A stretch of 64,000 nt of DNA, taken from positions 186,001-250,000 of the forward strand of contig DGQK01000012.1 of NCBI GenBank assembly GCA_002390745.1. Reading direction: 5' to 3'. A model generated the notes under the pieces. That model did not search any database. It was given only the letters and a program-made list of their open reading frames with translations, and had not been told where the DNA came from. The DNA is from Bacteroidetes bacterium UBA4416. GTDB taxonomy: Bacteria; Bacteroidota; Bacteroidia; B-17B0; Aurantibacillaceae. Positions 51,872 through 60,766 of this stretch are shown in pieces; position 1 is the stretch's first letter, and each line of letters begins with the position of its first letter. The position numbers and the translations under genes were made by a program.

Positions 51872-54220
51872 GTGGAGCAAAAAAAAAGCAGTATTGCTGT
51901 TAATATTAACGACTTAAAAGTAATTTGGAGAATAATATCCAAAAACTGGTATGTTCCGTTGCTCATTACTCCTGTTTTTTATCTCATTGGCTATTTTTAT
52001 GTCTATAAACTGACGAGTATTTATCAGGCTTCAGTCGAACTGTTAAAAACCAACGATACTTATTATAAAAATAACCTGATCACTGACAATAACTTTACCA
52101 CACAAACCTATATTGACAATTCCAACGAGATCAGAATTCTCAAGTCGTTTGACCTCATGAAGGAAACCATTGCGAAGCTGAAAGATAAGCTGGAAGTTTC
52201 CTATTTCCTGGTCGGTAGGGTGAGAACGACAGAGCAATTCAGCGGCGTCCCGTTTGAGGTAACGGTTAATTCGATCAATCCGGCTCTGAAGGAGAATATC
52301 CTTCGGGTAGAGATCATTGATTATGACAGCTATGAGCTGAAGTACCTGAAGAACGGGTTGGAAGAGACAAGGACCGGTAAATTCAATGAAAATTTTGTGG
52401 ATGTGGATTTCAATATCGCTATCAGCCGAAGCAGCAATTTCACCCGCAATACTTTTGAAGAGTTAAAGAGTCTGAAGTACGAGATCGTTATCCATGACCT
52501 GGAGAACCTCGTGCATAGCTTTCAGACCAACCTGGATGTTCAGAACCCGGATTATACCAATATCCTTGTGCTGACGATGAATGATATTATTCCTGAAAGG
52601 GCGGTGCTTATCCTGGATACGCTTTCCAAACTGTATATCAATAAATCCCTGAATTCACGCTTTGATATTAATGAACGTACGATCATGTATATCGATAAGC
52701 AGCTCGAAGAGGTAAGCAACTCCCTGAAAGAAGTGGAGGATACCATGCAGGATTACAAAAAACGGGAAGCAATTCTGGACCTCGAATGGGAGAAGGGGGA
52801 CTTCCTCAAAAAGCTTTCGGAATACGATGCGCAAAAATCGAAGCTCAAATTGAAAATTGATGCCATCAATGATCTTGAACATTATATCATAGAAGATAAG
52901 GACCCGCAGTTTTTGCCTCCGAACGTGTTTATTGTGGACAATGATCCGTTTTTGATCTCATCGGTCGGGGAACTTTATAGTTCGCAGATCAAGCTGAACC
53001 AGGCCCTTGGTTTCTCAAAAGAGAACAATCCCAATATCATCGAGATCAAGCAAAATATCAAAAGGCTGAAGCAAAATATCCTGGTGTACCTCGATAATAC
53101 ACGTAATGCGACCTATAAGGTGGTTGAGAACGTCAATGGACAGATCACCAGTTATATTTCAGATGTCAAAGGTATTCCTAAAAAGCAGCAAAATGTGCTG
53201 AACATTCAGCGAAAAGTGGTAGTGAATGAAGAGCTCTACAATTTCCTCCTCGAAAAGAGAGCCAATACAAAAATTTCACGCGCCTCTATTGTGCCCGAAA
53301 TTAAGGTGATTGATAGCCCGAGAAACCTGGGGGTTGTCAGTCCTGATAAACCGAAAATTATTTCTTCATACATTACTGCTGGTTTAGCGATTTCCATTGT
53401 GATCATTCTGCTTCGGACCTTGTTTTTCACAACAATCCAGACGGTGGACGAGCTTAAGGAAAAAACCTTCCTGCCTGTGATCGGTGACTTGCCTTTCCAG
53501 AAAGAAGTTTCCGACAAGGGACTTGTTGTGGAAGATAAGCCAACCAGCTATATTTCAGAAGCCTTTCGGACACTGCGTACAAACCTTCAGTATGTGTTTC
53601 TGAATTCTGATAAGAAGGTAATACTGTTTACATCGAATGCTCCGGGTGAAGGGAAGACTTTCACGACGATCAATATAGGCGCGATCCTGGCCAAAGGTGG
53701 CAAGCGGGTGATCATGCTGGAGCTCGACCTTCATAAGCCACGGATCCAGAAAGCACTGGAGATGAACGCCGAAAAAGGCATAAGCACCTATATCATGGGA
53801 AGCCATACGCTGCCCGAAATAGTGGCGGAAACCAGGATTAAAAACCTTCATACCATCCTTTCCGGTCCGATCCCACCGAACCCTTCGGAGCTCATCTTAT
53901 CGGAAAAACTAAAGGAGGTCATTGATTTTGCCAGAGAACATTACGACTATGTACTTGTGGATACGCCTCCGGCAGGCCTTTTGTCTGATGCCTCTTACCT
54001 GATGCAGTATTCCGACATTACTATTTTTGTACTGAATACCAAATACGCTAACAGGCAAGTGTTAAATCTTTTCCATAAACTGGTAAAAGACAACTCGCTT
54101 AAAAATGTATATTTAGTATTGAATGGTATAAAGCGTCGGAAGAACAAATACTATTATTCTAAATACGGCTATGGCTACGGATACGGTTATGGCTATGGAT
54201 ATGGTTACGGCAAATCCTGA
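51872..54220 (+). CDS. Wzc-like polysaccharide co-polymerase and BY-kinase
   Basis: A 782-residue protein with GTG start at 51872. N-terminal Wzz-type domain with the first membrane helix NWYVPLLITPVFYLIGYFYV, a long periplasmic coiled-coil region, a second helix SYITAGLAISIVIILL, then the cytoplasmic tyrosine kinase: Walker A TSNAPGEGKTFTT, Walker A' region VIMLELDLHKPRI (Glu in place of the first Asp), Walker B YDYVLVDTPPAGLLSDA. The C terminus is an 8-unit Tyr-Gly repeat (residues 765-780), probably the autophosphorylated tail that sets chain length or export. No Wza-like gene is adjacent. Its stop codon is inside a terminator hairpin. Confidence 0.93.
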   Translation: MEQKKSSIAVNINDLKVIWRIISKNWYVPLLITPVFYLIGYFYVYKLTSIYQASVELLKTNDTYYKNNLITDNNFTTQTYIDNSNEIRILKSFDLMKETIAKLKDKLEVSYFLVGRVRTTEQFSGVPFEVTVNSINPALKENILRVEIIDYDSYELKYLKNGLEETRTGKFNENFVDVDFNIAISRSSNFTRNTFEELKSLKYEIVIHDLENLVHSFQTNLDVQNPDYTNILVLTMNDIIPERAVLILDTLSKLYINKSLNSRFDINERTIMYIDKQLEEVSNSLKEVEDTMQDYKKREAILDLEWEKGDFLKKLSEYDAQKSKLKLKIDAINDLEHYIIEDKDPQFLPPNVFIVDNDPFLISSVGELYSSQIKLNQALGFSKENNPNIIEIKQNIKRLKQNILVYLDNTRNATYKVVENVNGQITSYISDVKGIPKKQQNVLNIQRKVVVNEELYNFLLEKRANTKISRASIVPEIKVIDSPRNLGVVSPDKPKIISSYITAGLAISIVIILLRTLFFTTIQTVDELKEKTFLPVIGDLPFQKEVSDKGLVVEDKPTSYISEAFRTLRTNLQYVFLNSDKKVILFTSNAPGEGKTFTTINIGAILAKGGKRVIMLELDLHKPRIQKALEMNAEKGISTYIMGSHTLPEIVAETRIKNLHTILSGPIPPNPSELILSEKLKEVIDFAREHYDYVLVDTPPAGLLSDASYLMQYSDITIFVLNTKYANRQVLNLFHKLVKDNSLKNVYLVLNGIKRRKNKYYYSKYGYGYGYGYGYGYGYGKS
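54164..54211 (+). repeat. Tyr-Gly hexanucleotide repeat at the BY-kinase C terminus
   Basis: Eight in-frame units of TAY-GGN encode eight Tyr-Gly pairs. Any gain or loss by 6-base units keeps the frame and changes the number of tail tyrosines. Confidence 0.9.
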
Positions 54221-54245
54221 AACGGAGCATCGTTTCGGGATTTTT
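54213..54245 (+). terminator. Terminator hairpin over the BY-kinase stop codon
   Basis: A 12-pair stem (54213-54224 with 54231-54242, one wobble) with a 6-base loop includes the TGA at 54218-54220 and is followed by TTTTT. It separates the kinase from the NusG-like gene, whose product is a candidate for allowing read-through. Confidence 0.8.
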
Positions 54246-54286
54246 CATGTTCTCAGCTGTGACTGAGCTGGCGAAGCTGTTTTTTA

Positions 54287-54796
54287 ATGAACTGGTATGT
54301 GGTATATGTGAATGTGAGGCATGAGAAAAAAGTGGTTCAAAAGCTTCTGGAGAAAAACATCCATGCCTATTCTCCTGTCGTAAAAAGGCTACAGCAGTGG
54401 AGTGATCGCAAGAAGTGGGTGGAGTTTCCCATGATCAGCGGCTATGTGTTCGTAAAAGCTGATCTGATGGATAAGGAGAAGATCCTGAGTAATCCGGCAG
54501 TGATGGGATTTATCAAGTTTGAAGGGAAAGAGGCAGTGATCCCACAAAAGGAAATCGACATTTTAAAATCCATCGAGCTCACGGGCTTTGATGTGTCGGA
54601 TGAAGCAGGAACGTTCAGGCTTAACGACGAGGTGGAGATCAGCCAGGGGCATCTGAAGGGGCTTATGGGGAAGGTGGTGCAAATCCAGAACGAGGAGTAC
54701 GTGCAGATAGAGTTGGATAGCATCCGCCAGTCCATTAAAGTGAAAGTGCCAAAGCAGATTCTGAAAATCCGGAAAAGCCCCACAAAAGCAAACTAA
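54287..54796 (+). CDS. NusG-like (UpxY family) transcription antiterminator
   Basis: A 169-residue specialised NusG paralogue. Start at ATG 54287. The NGN domain opens with NWYVVYVNVRHEKKVVQ and contains EFPMISGYVFVKADLMDKE; a KOW domain with HLKGLMGKVVQIQNEEYVQIEL follows. UpxY-type proteins in Bacteroidota antiterminate the long polysaccharide operon in which they lie. This fits its place right after a terminator and before the hisH-hisF-wzm-wzt-CDP-sugar genes, of which it is probably the first. Confidence 0.9.
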   Translation: MNWYVVYVNVRHEKKVVQKLLEKNIHAYSPVVKRLQQWSDRKKWVEFPMISGYVFVKADLMDKEKILSNPAVMGFIKFEGKEAVIPQKEIDILKSIELTGFDVSDEAGTFRLNDEVEISQGHLKGLMGKVVQIQNEEYVQIELDSIRQSIKVKVPKQILKIRKSPTKAN

Positions 54797-54799
54797 ACA

Positions 54800-55411
54800 A
54801 TGATTGTTATTATAGATTACGGCATCGGTAACCTGGCATCTGTGTTCAATATGTTCAGGAAAATAGGTATCAGCGACGTGAAAATTTCCGGTAAGATTGA
54901 GGATATTGCTGCGGCAGACAAACTTCTATTGCCCGGTGTCGGAGCTTTTGATGCGGGTATGAGCCATCTGGAGCAATCGGGCCTGGTTCCGGTGCTTAAT
55001 AAAAAAGTGCTGGAAGAAAAAACACCGATCCTTGGCATCTGCCTGGGAATGCAGCTTCTTACAAGGCGTAGCGACGAAGGTGAAAAGCCCGGGCTGGGAT
55101 GGATAGATGCGGAAACGCTGAAGTTTAATCCGGATCCGGCCCTGAAGCTTAAAGTGCCGCACATGGGCTGGGATTATATCAGCGTAAAGCGCGAAAATAA
55201 GCTGGTGGATAAAGAAAGCCGCAAGCGGTTTTATTTCGTGCATTCGTACTATGTGAAATGCTTCGACGAAAACCAGTCATTGGCCACTTCTAAGTTTGGA
55301 CAAGAGTTTACCTGCATGGTTCATAAAGATAATATTTACGGCGCCCAGTTCCATCCCGAGAAAAGCCTGAAGTTCGGAATGAAGGTGCTCGAAAATTTCG
55401 CGAAATTATAA
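54800..55411 (+). CDS. HisH-like glutamine amidotransferase (WbuY/PseA-pathway type)
   Basis: A 203-residue class I glutaminase resembling imidazole glycerol phosphate synthase subunit HisH. Catalytic Cys81 in LGICLGMQLL and the His185-x-Glu187 pair in QFHPEKS are present. In polysaccharide operons such HisH paralogues supply ammonia to a sugar amidotransferase (WbpG/PseA) with a HisF partner, not histidine biosynthesis. No WbpG-like gene is in the window. It overlaps hisF by one base. Confidence 0.85.
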   Translation: MIVIIDYGIGNLASVFNMFRKIGISDVKISGKIEDIAAADKLLLPGVGAFDAGMSHLEQSGLVPVLNKKVLEEKTPILGICLGMQLLTRRSDEGEKPGLGWIDAETLKFNPDPALKLKVPHMGWDYISVKRENKLVDKESRKRFYFVHSYYVKCFDENQSLATSKFGQEFTCMVHKDNIYGAQFHPEKSLKFGMKVLENFAKL

Positions 55412-56166
55412 TGGCTCTCAAACGCATCATACCCTGCTTACTTTACGATGGAAACGGACTGGTGAAAACGGTGAAGTTCAAAAATCCATCCTATATCGGC
55501 GATCCCATTAATGCCATCAAAATATATAACGACAAGGAAGTGGATGAACTGATCCTGATCGACATCAATGCCACGAAGCAAAAGCGAAAGCCCAACTTCG
55601 ACAAGATTGCCGATATGGCCAGCGAAGCCTTTATGCCCTTTGCTTACGGCGGCGGTGTGAAAACCTTCGATGATTTTACAAAGCTCTACACGCTGGGTGT
55701 CGAAAAAGTGGTAGTGAACTCGCTCATCCAGGAGAATCCGGAAGTGATCAAAAAAGTGGTGGCGCATTATGGTGCACAGGCTGTAGTGGCTTGCATCGAT
55801 TTCAAAAAACCACTATTCGGATCTAAGAGTCCTTACTCCTATGCGGGACATAAAATAAAACAGAACCTGCTGGATTACGCGTCATACCTTGCAAACGATC
55901 TCGGCGTGGGGGAGCTGATGTTGTACAGCGTGGATAACGACGGCACCTGGGAAGGCTACGATTACGAAGCGACGGGGCAGATACTTAATCATGTTGATAT
56001 CCCGGTGATTGCCTGCGGTGGTTGCGGTAGCACTGCCGATCTCAAAAAAGTATTATACGACACCAATGCCAATGCAGCTGCTATTGGAAGCATGGCGGTG
56101 TACAGTAAAAAAGGCATGGGGGTGTTAATTAATTTTCCGAACAGGGAATTAGTGATAAAAGAATAA
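55411..56166 (+). CDS. HisF-like protein (WbuZ type)
   Basis: A 251-residue TIM-barrel cyclase-like protein. The N terminus RIIPCLLYDGNGLVKTVKF has Leu11 where HisF has the catalytic Asp11, while Asp130 (ACIDFKK) is kept, a pattern of the polysaccharide-type WbuZ group. Further markers are AYGGGVKTFDDF and VIACGGCGSTADL. The missing Asp argues against IGP synthesis and for an ammonia-channelling partner of HisH. It is followed by wzm, sharing the TAATG overlap. Confidence 0.85.
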   Translation: MALKRIIPCLLYDGNGLVKTVKFKNPSYIGDPINAIKIYNDKEVDELILIDINATKQKRKPNFDKIADMASEAFMPFAYGGGVKTFDDFTKLYTLGVEKVVVNSLIQENPEVIKKVVAHYGAQAVVACIDFKKPLFGSKSPYSYAGHKIKQNLLDYASYLANDLGVGELMLYSVDNDGTWEGYDYEATGQILNHVDIPVIACGGCGSTADLKKVLYDTNANAAAIGSMAVYSKKGMGVLINFPNRELVIKE

Positions 56167-57032
56167 TGGCTGACATGAAAACAGAACCGGATGAGGAACA
56201 CTGGGACCTGGTTGTAAAACCGAAGTCCTCGTTGTTTACACTTAATTTGGCGGAAGTATGGGCATATAAGGATTTGATTATGCTCATGGTCAAGCGCGAT
56301 TTCACGGCAATATACAAGCAAACGGTTCTTGGGCCTTTGTGGATGTTTGTGCAGCCGCTTTTTACAACAGCCATTTATACCTTTACCTTTAGCACAAGTG
56401 CTAAGCTTAGTACAGATGGTATTCCGCCTATTTTGTTTTACATCATGGGTCAAACATTCTGGAACTATTTTGCCGACTGCCTAAATAAAACATCTGGCAC
56501 CTTTATCAGCAATTCGGCAGTATTCGGAAAAGTGTATTTCCCAAGATTAGTGATGCCTTTTTCAGTGGTCATCTCAAGCCTTATCAAGCTTGGGCTTCAG
56601 ATCCTGTTGCTGATGGCCTTTTACCTGTATTATTATTTTACCACCGATCAGCTTCACCCGCAGTGGACGCTGGCGCTTCTTCCGGCATACCTGTTGATTC
56701 TCGGTGTATTCAGCTTGAGCCTCGGTATTCTTTTTTCTTCGTTTACAACCAAGTACCGCGATTTTACCTTCCTGCTAACCTTCGCTGTGCAGCTACTAAT
56801 GTTTGCCAGCTGCGTTGTGTTCCCGGTATCGATGTATTCGGAAAAAGTACAGAATATTCTCATGTACAATCCCGTTGTAAGCTGCATGGAGGCCATCAAA
56901 TATTCCTTAACAGGCCATGGTTTATTTTCGTGGTATTATTTGTCATTTGTTCTGTTGGTGACGTTTATTTTTCTTATTATTTCTGTGGTTATTTTTAACC
57001 GTACTGAAAAATCATTTATGGACTCGGTTTAG
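56166..57032 (+). CDS. wzm: Polysaccharide ABC transporter permease (Wzm)
   Basis: A 288-residue inner-membrane permease with six hydrophobic segments. Family features: LNLAEVWAYKDLIMLMVKRDF, the amphipathic helix before TM1; KQTVLGPLWMFVQPLFTTAIY; and the SNSAVFGKVYFPRLVMP segment. The start codon overlaps the hisF stop (TAATG). With the following Wzt it exports a finished polysaccharide across the inner membrane. Confidence 0.93.
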   Translation: MADMKTEPDEEHWDLVVKPKSSLFTLNLAEVWAYKDLIMLMVKRDFTAIYKQTVLGPLWMFVQPLFTTAIYTFTFSTSAKLSTDGIPPILFYIMGQTFWNYFADCLNKTSGTFISNSAVFGKVYFPRLVMPFSVVISSLIKLGLQILLLMAFYLYYYFTTDQLHPQWTLALLPAYLLILGVFSLSLGILFSSFTTKYRDFTFLLTFAVQLLMFASCVVFPVSMYSEKVQNILMYNPVVSCMEAIKYSLTGHGLFSWYYLSFVLLVTFIFLIISVVIFNRTEKSFMDSV

Positions 57033-57034
57033 GG

Positions 57035-58321
57035 ATGAGCAACAAGGTTATCGAAATTTCAAATTTAGGGAAGCAATACCGGCTCGGTCAGGTTGGCACC
57101 ACCACATTGTCTGATGATTTTAAGCGCTGGTGGTATGCTTTTCGTGGTAAAGAAGATCCCTTCCTGATTATTGGTGATACCAACGACCGGACAAAGAAAG
57201 GGAGCTCGGACTACGTCTGGGCTTTGAAGGATATTAATTTTTCAGTCAATAAAGGAGAGGTCATTGGTATTATTGGAAAGAACGGCGCCGGAAAATCAAC
57301 TCTGTTGAAGATCCTTTCGCGCACCACGGCACCCACCATGGGCGAGTACAAAATCAAAGGGCGCATCGCCAGCCTCCTGGAAGTAGGAACAGGCTTTCAC
57401 CCGGATTTGACGGGACGTGAAAATGTTTTTCTGAATGGTGCCATTTTAGGGATGACAAAAGCAGAGATCAGGAACAAGTTTGATGAGATTGTTGATTTCA
57501 GTGGCGTAGAGCGCTACATCGACACACCGGTAAAACGCTACTCATCCGGCATGTATGTGCGTCTGGCTTTTGCAGTAGCGGCTCACCTTGAGCCGGAAAT
57601 CCTTATTGTTGACGAAGTATTGGCGGTGGGCGATGCTGAATTTCAGAAAAAATGCTTAGGGAAGATGAAAGATGTGAGCGGAAACGGTCGTACAGTGCTG
57701 TTTGTAAGCCACAATATGAGCGCTGTGAATAGCCTCTGTACCCGATGCGTATATCTGAAAAACGGCACAGTGTATTCCATAGGCGATACGGCTAAAATTG
57801 TGGAAACCTATCTTTCCAACGAAAGCAATGCCGAATCCTGTAAAGTATGGGACCCTTCGGTAGCTCCCGGAGATTCCGTTGCAAGGATTATATCGGCAAG
57901 GGTTACCGATGATAAAGGCCTAACAATCGATCATATGCTGAGAGACCAGAAAGTAGGGATTGAATTTGAGTATGAAGTATTGCAGGAGGGGCATTGGCCT
58001 ATTCCTAATCTCCATGTATTCAACGGCAGCGAAGAGTATGCCTTTGTGAGTGTCGAAAATGAGCTGGAGTATTTGTCTAAAAAAGGAAAGTATAGGTCTG
58101 TTGTATGGATTCCTGCTGATTTGCTAAATGACGGACGTTATGTTTTTGGCCTGGCGCTTACAACGATGAAGCCGAATGTGAACGTTCATTTTTATGCCGA
58201 AAATGTCTTGCAGGTAGAAGTGATAGAAGATATCAGCAAAAGGAATACAAGTTATAATCAAAGATTACCGGGGGTTGTAAGGCCTCAGTTGAACTGGGAA
58301 ACAACCTTATTGTCTGATTAA
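57035..58321 (+). CDS. wzt: Polysaccharide ABC transporter ATPase (Wzt) with C-terminal binding domain
   Basis: A 428-residue ATPase. Walker A at residues 81-89 (GKNGAGKST), signature RYSSGMYVRLAFAV, Walker B ILIVDEVLAVGDAEF and H-loop SHNMSAV. Residues about 265-428 form a Wzt_C-like beta-sandwich, which in O-antigen exporters recognises the terminal sugar of the chain. This predicts that chains are capped by a specific residue, possibly the CDP-derived sugar made by the next genes. 3-base gap from wzm. Confidence 0.94.
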   Translation: MSNKVIEISNLGKQYRLGQVGTTTLSDDFKRWWYAFRGKEDPFLIIGDTNDRTKKGSSDYVWALKDINFSVNKGEVIGIIGKNGAGKSTLLKILSRTTAPTMGEYKIKGRIASLLEVGTGFHPDLTGRENVFLNGAILGMTKAEIRNKFDEIVDFSGVERYIDTPVKRYSSGMYVRLAFAVAAHLEPEILIVDEVLAVGDAEFQKKCLGKMKDVSGNGRTVLFVSHNMSAVNSLCTRCVYLKNGTVYSIGDTAKIVETYLSNESNAESCKVWDPSVAPGDSVARIISARVTDDKGLTIDHMLRDQKVGIEFEYEVLQEGHWPIPNLHVFNGSEEYAFVSVENELEYLSKKGKYRSVVWIPADLLNDGRYVFGLALTTMKPNVNVHFYAENVLQVEVIEDISKRNTSYNQRLPGVVRPQLNWETTLLSD

Positions 58322-58368
58322 GAAATGTTATCAGGTGAGAGGGATTTAAAAAAGCAAATACACAAAAC

Positions 58369-59145
58369 ATGAAAGTTGTCATTTTTGCAGGCGGTCTGGG
58401 AACACGCTTATCCGAAGAAACAGATCTAAGACCTAAACCTATGGTAGAGATTGGGGGTAAGCCAATCCTTTGGCATATCATGAAGATATACAGCCATTAT
58501 GGCTTTAATGATTTTATCATATGTCTGGGCTATAAGGGCTATTACATTAAGGAATATTTTATGCATTATTTCATGCATAATTCCGACATGACCATTGAGT
58601 TGGCCAATAATAAAATAGATGTGCATTATACCAATTCGGAATCGTTTAAGGTGACGTTGGTGGATACAGGCCTGGAAACGAAGACAGCCGGCCGCTTGAA
58701 GCGTATTCAGCAGTATGTGGGCAATGAAGATTTTTTGTTAACATACGGCGACGGCGTAGCAGACATTGATATTGAAAAGCTGATTGGCTTTCACAAATCG
58801 CATGGAAAAATAGCGACTGTAACAGCCGTTCAGCCAGAAGCGCGCTTTGGGGGCATGGATCTGGATAAAGCGGACAATGTGCTTAGCTTCCGGGAAAAGC
58901 CTAAAGGCGACGGCAAATGGATTAATGCAGGTTTCTTTGTTTTGAATCCAAGGGTGTTTGCGTTTTTGCCAGAAAATTCCGACTTCGTAATGTGGGAAGA
59001 TGAGCCGATGGAAAAGCTGACAAAACATGGCGAGCTGGTTGCGTACAAACACCATGGGTTCTGGAAGTGCATGGATGCCCTGAGAGATAAGATTGAGCTC
59101 GAGGAGCTATGGAAGGCAAGTACGGCCAAATGGAAAATCTGGTAG
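58369..59145 (+). CDS. rfbF: Glucose-1-phosphate cytidylyltransferase
   Basis: A 258-residue nucleotidyltransferase making CDP-glucose. Seen: VVIFAGGLGTRLSEETDLRPK, PMVEIGGKPILWHIMKIYSHYG, FIICLGYKGYYIKEYF, LLTYGDGVADIDI and MDALRDKIELEELW. These are the specific RfbF sequences, clearly different from the RmlA type. It starts the CDP-deoxysugar block, 47 bases after wzt. Confidence 0.96.
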   Translation: MKVVIFAGGLGTRLSEETDLRPKPMVEIGGKPILWHIMKIYSHYGFNDFIICLGYKGYYIKEYFMHYFMHNSDMTIELANNKIDVHYTNSESFKVTLVDTGLETKTAGRLKRIQQYVGNEDFLLTYGDGVADIDIEKLIGFHKSHGKIATVTAVQPEARFGGMDLDKADNVLSFREKPKGDGKWINAGFFVLNPRVFAFLPENSDFVMWEDEPMEKLTKHGELVAYKHHGFWKCMDALRDKIELEELWKASTAKWKIW

Positions 59146-59148
59146 GAG

Positions 59149-60222
59149 ATGAGCGGACTGAATTTATATAAAGGGAAAAAGGTGTTGCTTACCGGTCATA
59201 CAGGCTTTAAGGGAACCTGGCTGTTGGCGCTGTTGCACCATTTAGGCGCACGCGTAAAAGGCTATGCCTTGGAGCCGGAACAGGAGAATGCCATATTCAA
59301 TACCATCCGGGCAGAAGATTTTTGTGAGGAAAATGTTATTCATGATATCAGGGATCGATATTTACTCGAAAAAGAAGTGTTGGCCTTTGAACCCGATTAT
59401 ATTTTTCATCTGGCAGCGCAACCCCTGGTACGTCTGTCATATGCCATTCCTTCGGAAACTTTTGATGTAAATGTGCAGGGAACAGCCTATCTCCTCGATG
59501 CCGTAAGGTTATTAAGGAATAAATGCCAGGTGGTGGTGGTTACCACCGATAAGGTTTATAAGAATAAAGAAACCAGCCTTGCCTATAAAGAAACAGATGC
59601 GTTAGGCGGCTACGACCCTTACAGCACGAGCAAAGCCTGTGCTGAATTGCTTGTAGAATCCTACCGGAGCTCTTTTTTTAACAGGGACAGGTACCATGAA
59701 CATCAGAAATCTGTTGTTACCGCGCGCGCAGGTAATGTGATTGGCGGCGGTGATTTTTCCAAAGACCGGATTATCCCGGATCTCATCAGGGCTTTCGAAA
59801 GCGATCAAACACTTAACATCAGACATCCGCAGGCCATAAGACCCTGGCAACATGTCATAGAGCCGCTTGTGGGCTATCTGAAATTAGGTTTAAGCATGGA
59901 GGCTGACTATGAGCAGGTACATGATGCTTATAATTTCGGGCCAAAGCAGAATGATCATTTAAGTGTTGCGGAATTGATTAAGATTGCGACGGATGTATTT
60001 GGAAAAGGCAGTTATGAAGTCCTCAAAACCGACGACCTGCATGAAGCCGGAATTTTAAAACTGAATATTGATCTGGCGCAGTCTCACCTGGGTTGGAAAC
60101 CACAATATAATGCTGGCGAAGCGATACGAAAAACAATAGAATGGTATACGGACCGTGGTGATAAAAGAACGGTGACGCAACACCAGATCGCTGATTATTT
60201 AGAACAGATTGATGCAATTTAG
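59149..60222 (+). CDS. rfbG: CDP-glucose 4,6-dehydratase
   Basis: A 357-residue extended SDR producing CDP-4-keto-6-deoxy-D-glucose. NAD loop VLLTGHTGFKGTWLLAL, ALEPEQENAIFNTIR, HLAAQPLVRLSY, TTDKVYKNKE and the YxxxK in GGYDPYSTSKACAEL; RAGNVIGGGDFSKDRIIPD and WQHVIEPLVGYL complete the RfbG set. 3 bases after rfbF; it overlaps the epimerase gene by 11 bases. Confidence 0.96.
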   Translation: MSGLNLYKGKKVLLTGHTGFKGTWLLALLHHLGARVKGYALEPEQENAIFNTIRAEDFCEENVIHDIRDRYLLEKEVLAFEPDYIFHLAAQPLVRLSYAIPSETFDVNVQGTAYLLDAVRLLRNKCQVVVVTTDKVYKNKETSLAYKETDALGGYDPYSTSKACAELLVESYRSSFFNRDRYHEHQKSVVTARAGNVIGGGDFSKDRIIPDLIRAFESDQTLNIRHPQAIRPWQHVIEPLVGYLKLGLSMEADYEQVHDAYNFGPKQNDHLSVAELIKIATDVFGKGSYEVLKTDDLHEAGILKLNIDLAQSHLGWKPQYNAGEAIRKTIEWYTDRGDKRTVTQHQIADYLEQIDAI

Positions 60223-60766
60223 CGAAACAAGAATAGGTGGTTGTTACCTGGTTAGTCCGGAGCCGCTTTCCGACGAGCGGGGATGGTTTGCGAGGGTATT
60301 TTGCAACGAGGAGTTTAAGCATGAAATTGGGAAAGATTTGCAGTTTGTGCAAATCAATCATTCCTTCAATTCAAAGAAAGGAACTTTCAGGGGAATGCAC
60401 TTTCAGAATGCGCCCTACTGCGAGGATAAACTGATCCGTTGTATTTCAGGGAGCTTGATGGATTTTGTACTGGACCTGAGAAAAGGCTCTCCCACTTTCA
60501 TGAAATGGATAGCAGTGGAATTGAGTGCCAAAAACCGGCAACTGATTTTTTTACCGAAAGGTACAGCACATGGCTTCCAGACCCTGGAAGATCATACAGA
60601 ATTAATTTACCATCATACCGCCGTCTATCACAAAGAAGCCGACCGCGGCATTCTCTACAATGATCCGCAGGTGAACATCCAATTGCCCTTGCCGGTCTCG
60701 ATGATGTCGGAAAAAGATCGGAGTTACGAAGTATTAGACACTAATTTTAATGGCATAGAACTATGA
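60212..60766 (+). CDS. dTDP-4-dehydrorhamnose 3,5-epimerase family protein
   Basis: A 184-residue cupin epimerase. Start at ATG 60212 (a TTG one codon before is less likely). Catalytic His lies in GTFRGMHFQNAPY and Asp in FVLDLRKGSPTFMKW; the second part has LPKGTAHGFQTLED and Tyr in YHHTAVYHKE. In this CDP-sugar operon it should epimerise C3 and/or C5 of CDP-4-keto-6-deoxyglucose rather than a dTDP sugar. Overlaps rfbG, and its stop overlaps the next start (ATGA). Confidence 0.88.
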   Translation: MQFSETRIGGCYLVSPEPLSDERGWFARVFCNEEFKHEIGKDLQFVQINHSFNSKKGTFRGMHFQNAPYCEDKLIRCISGSLMDFVLDLRKGSPTFMKWIAVELSAKNRQLIFLPKGTAHGFQTLEDHTELIYHHTAVYHKEADRGILYNDPQVNIQLPLPVSMMSEKDRSYEVLDTNFNGIEL

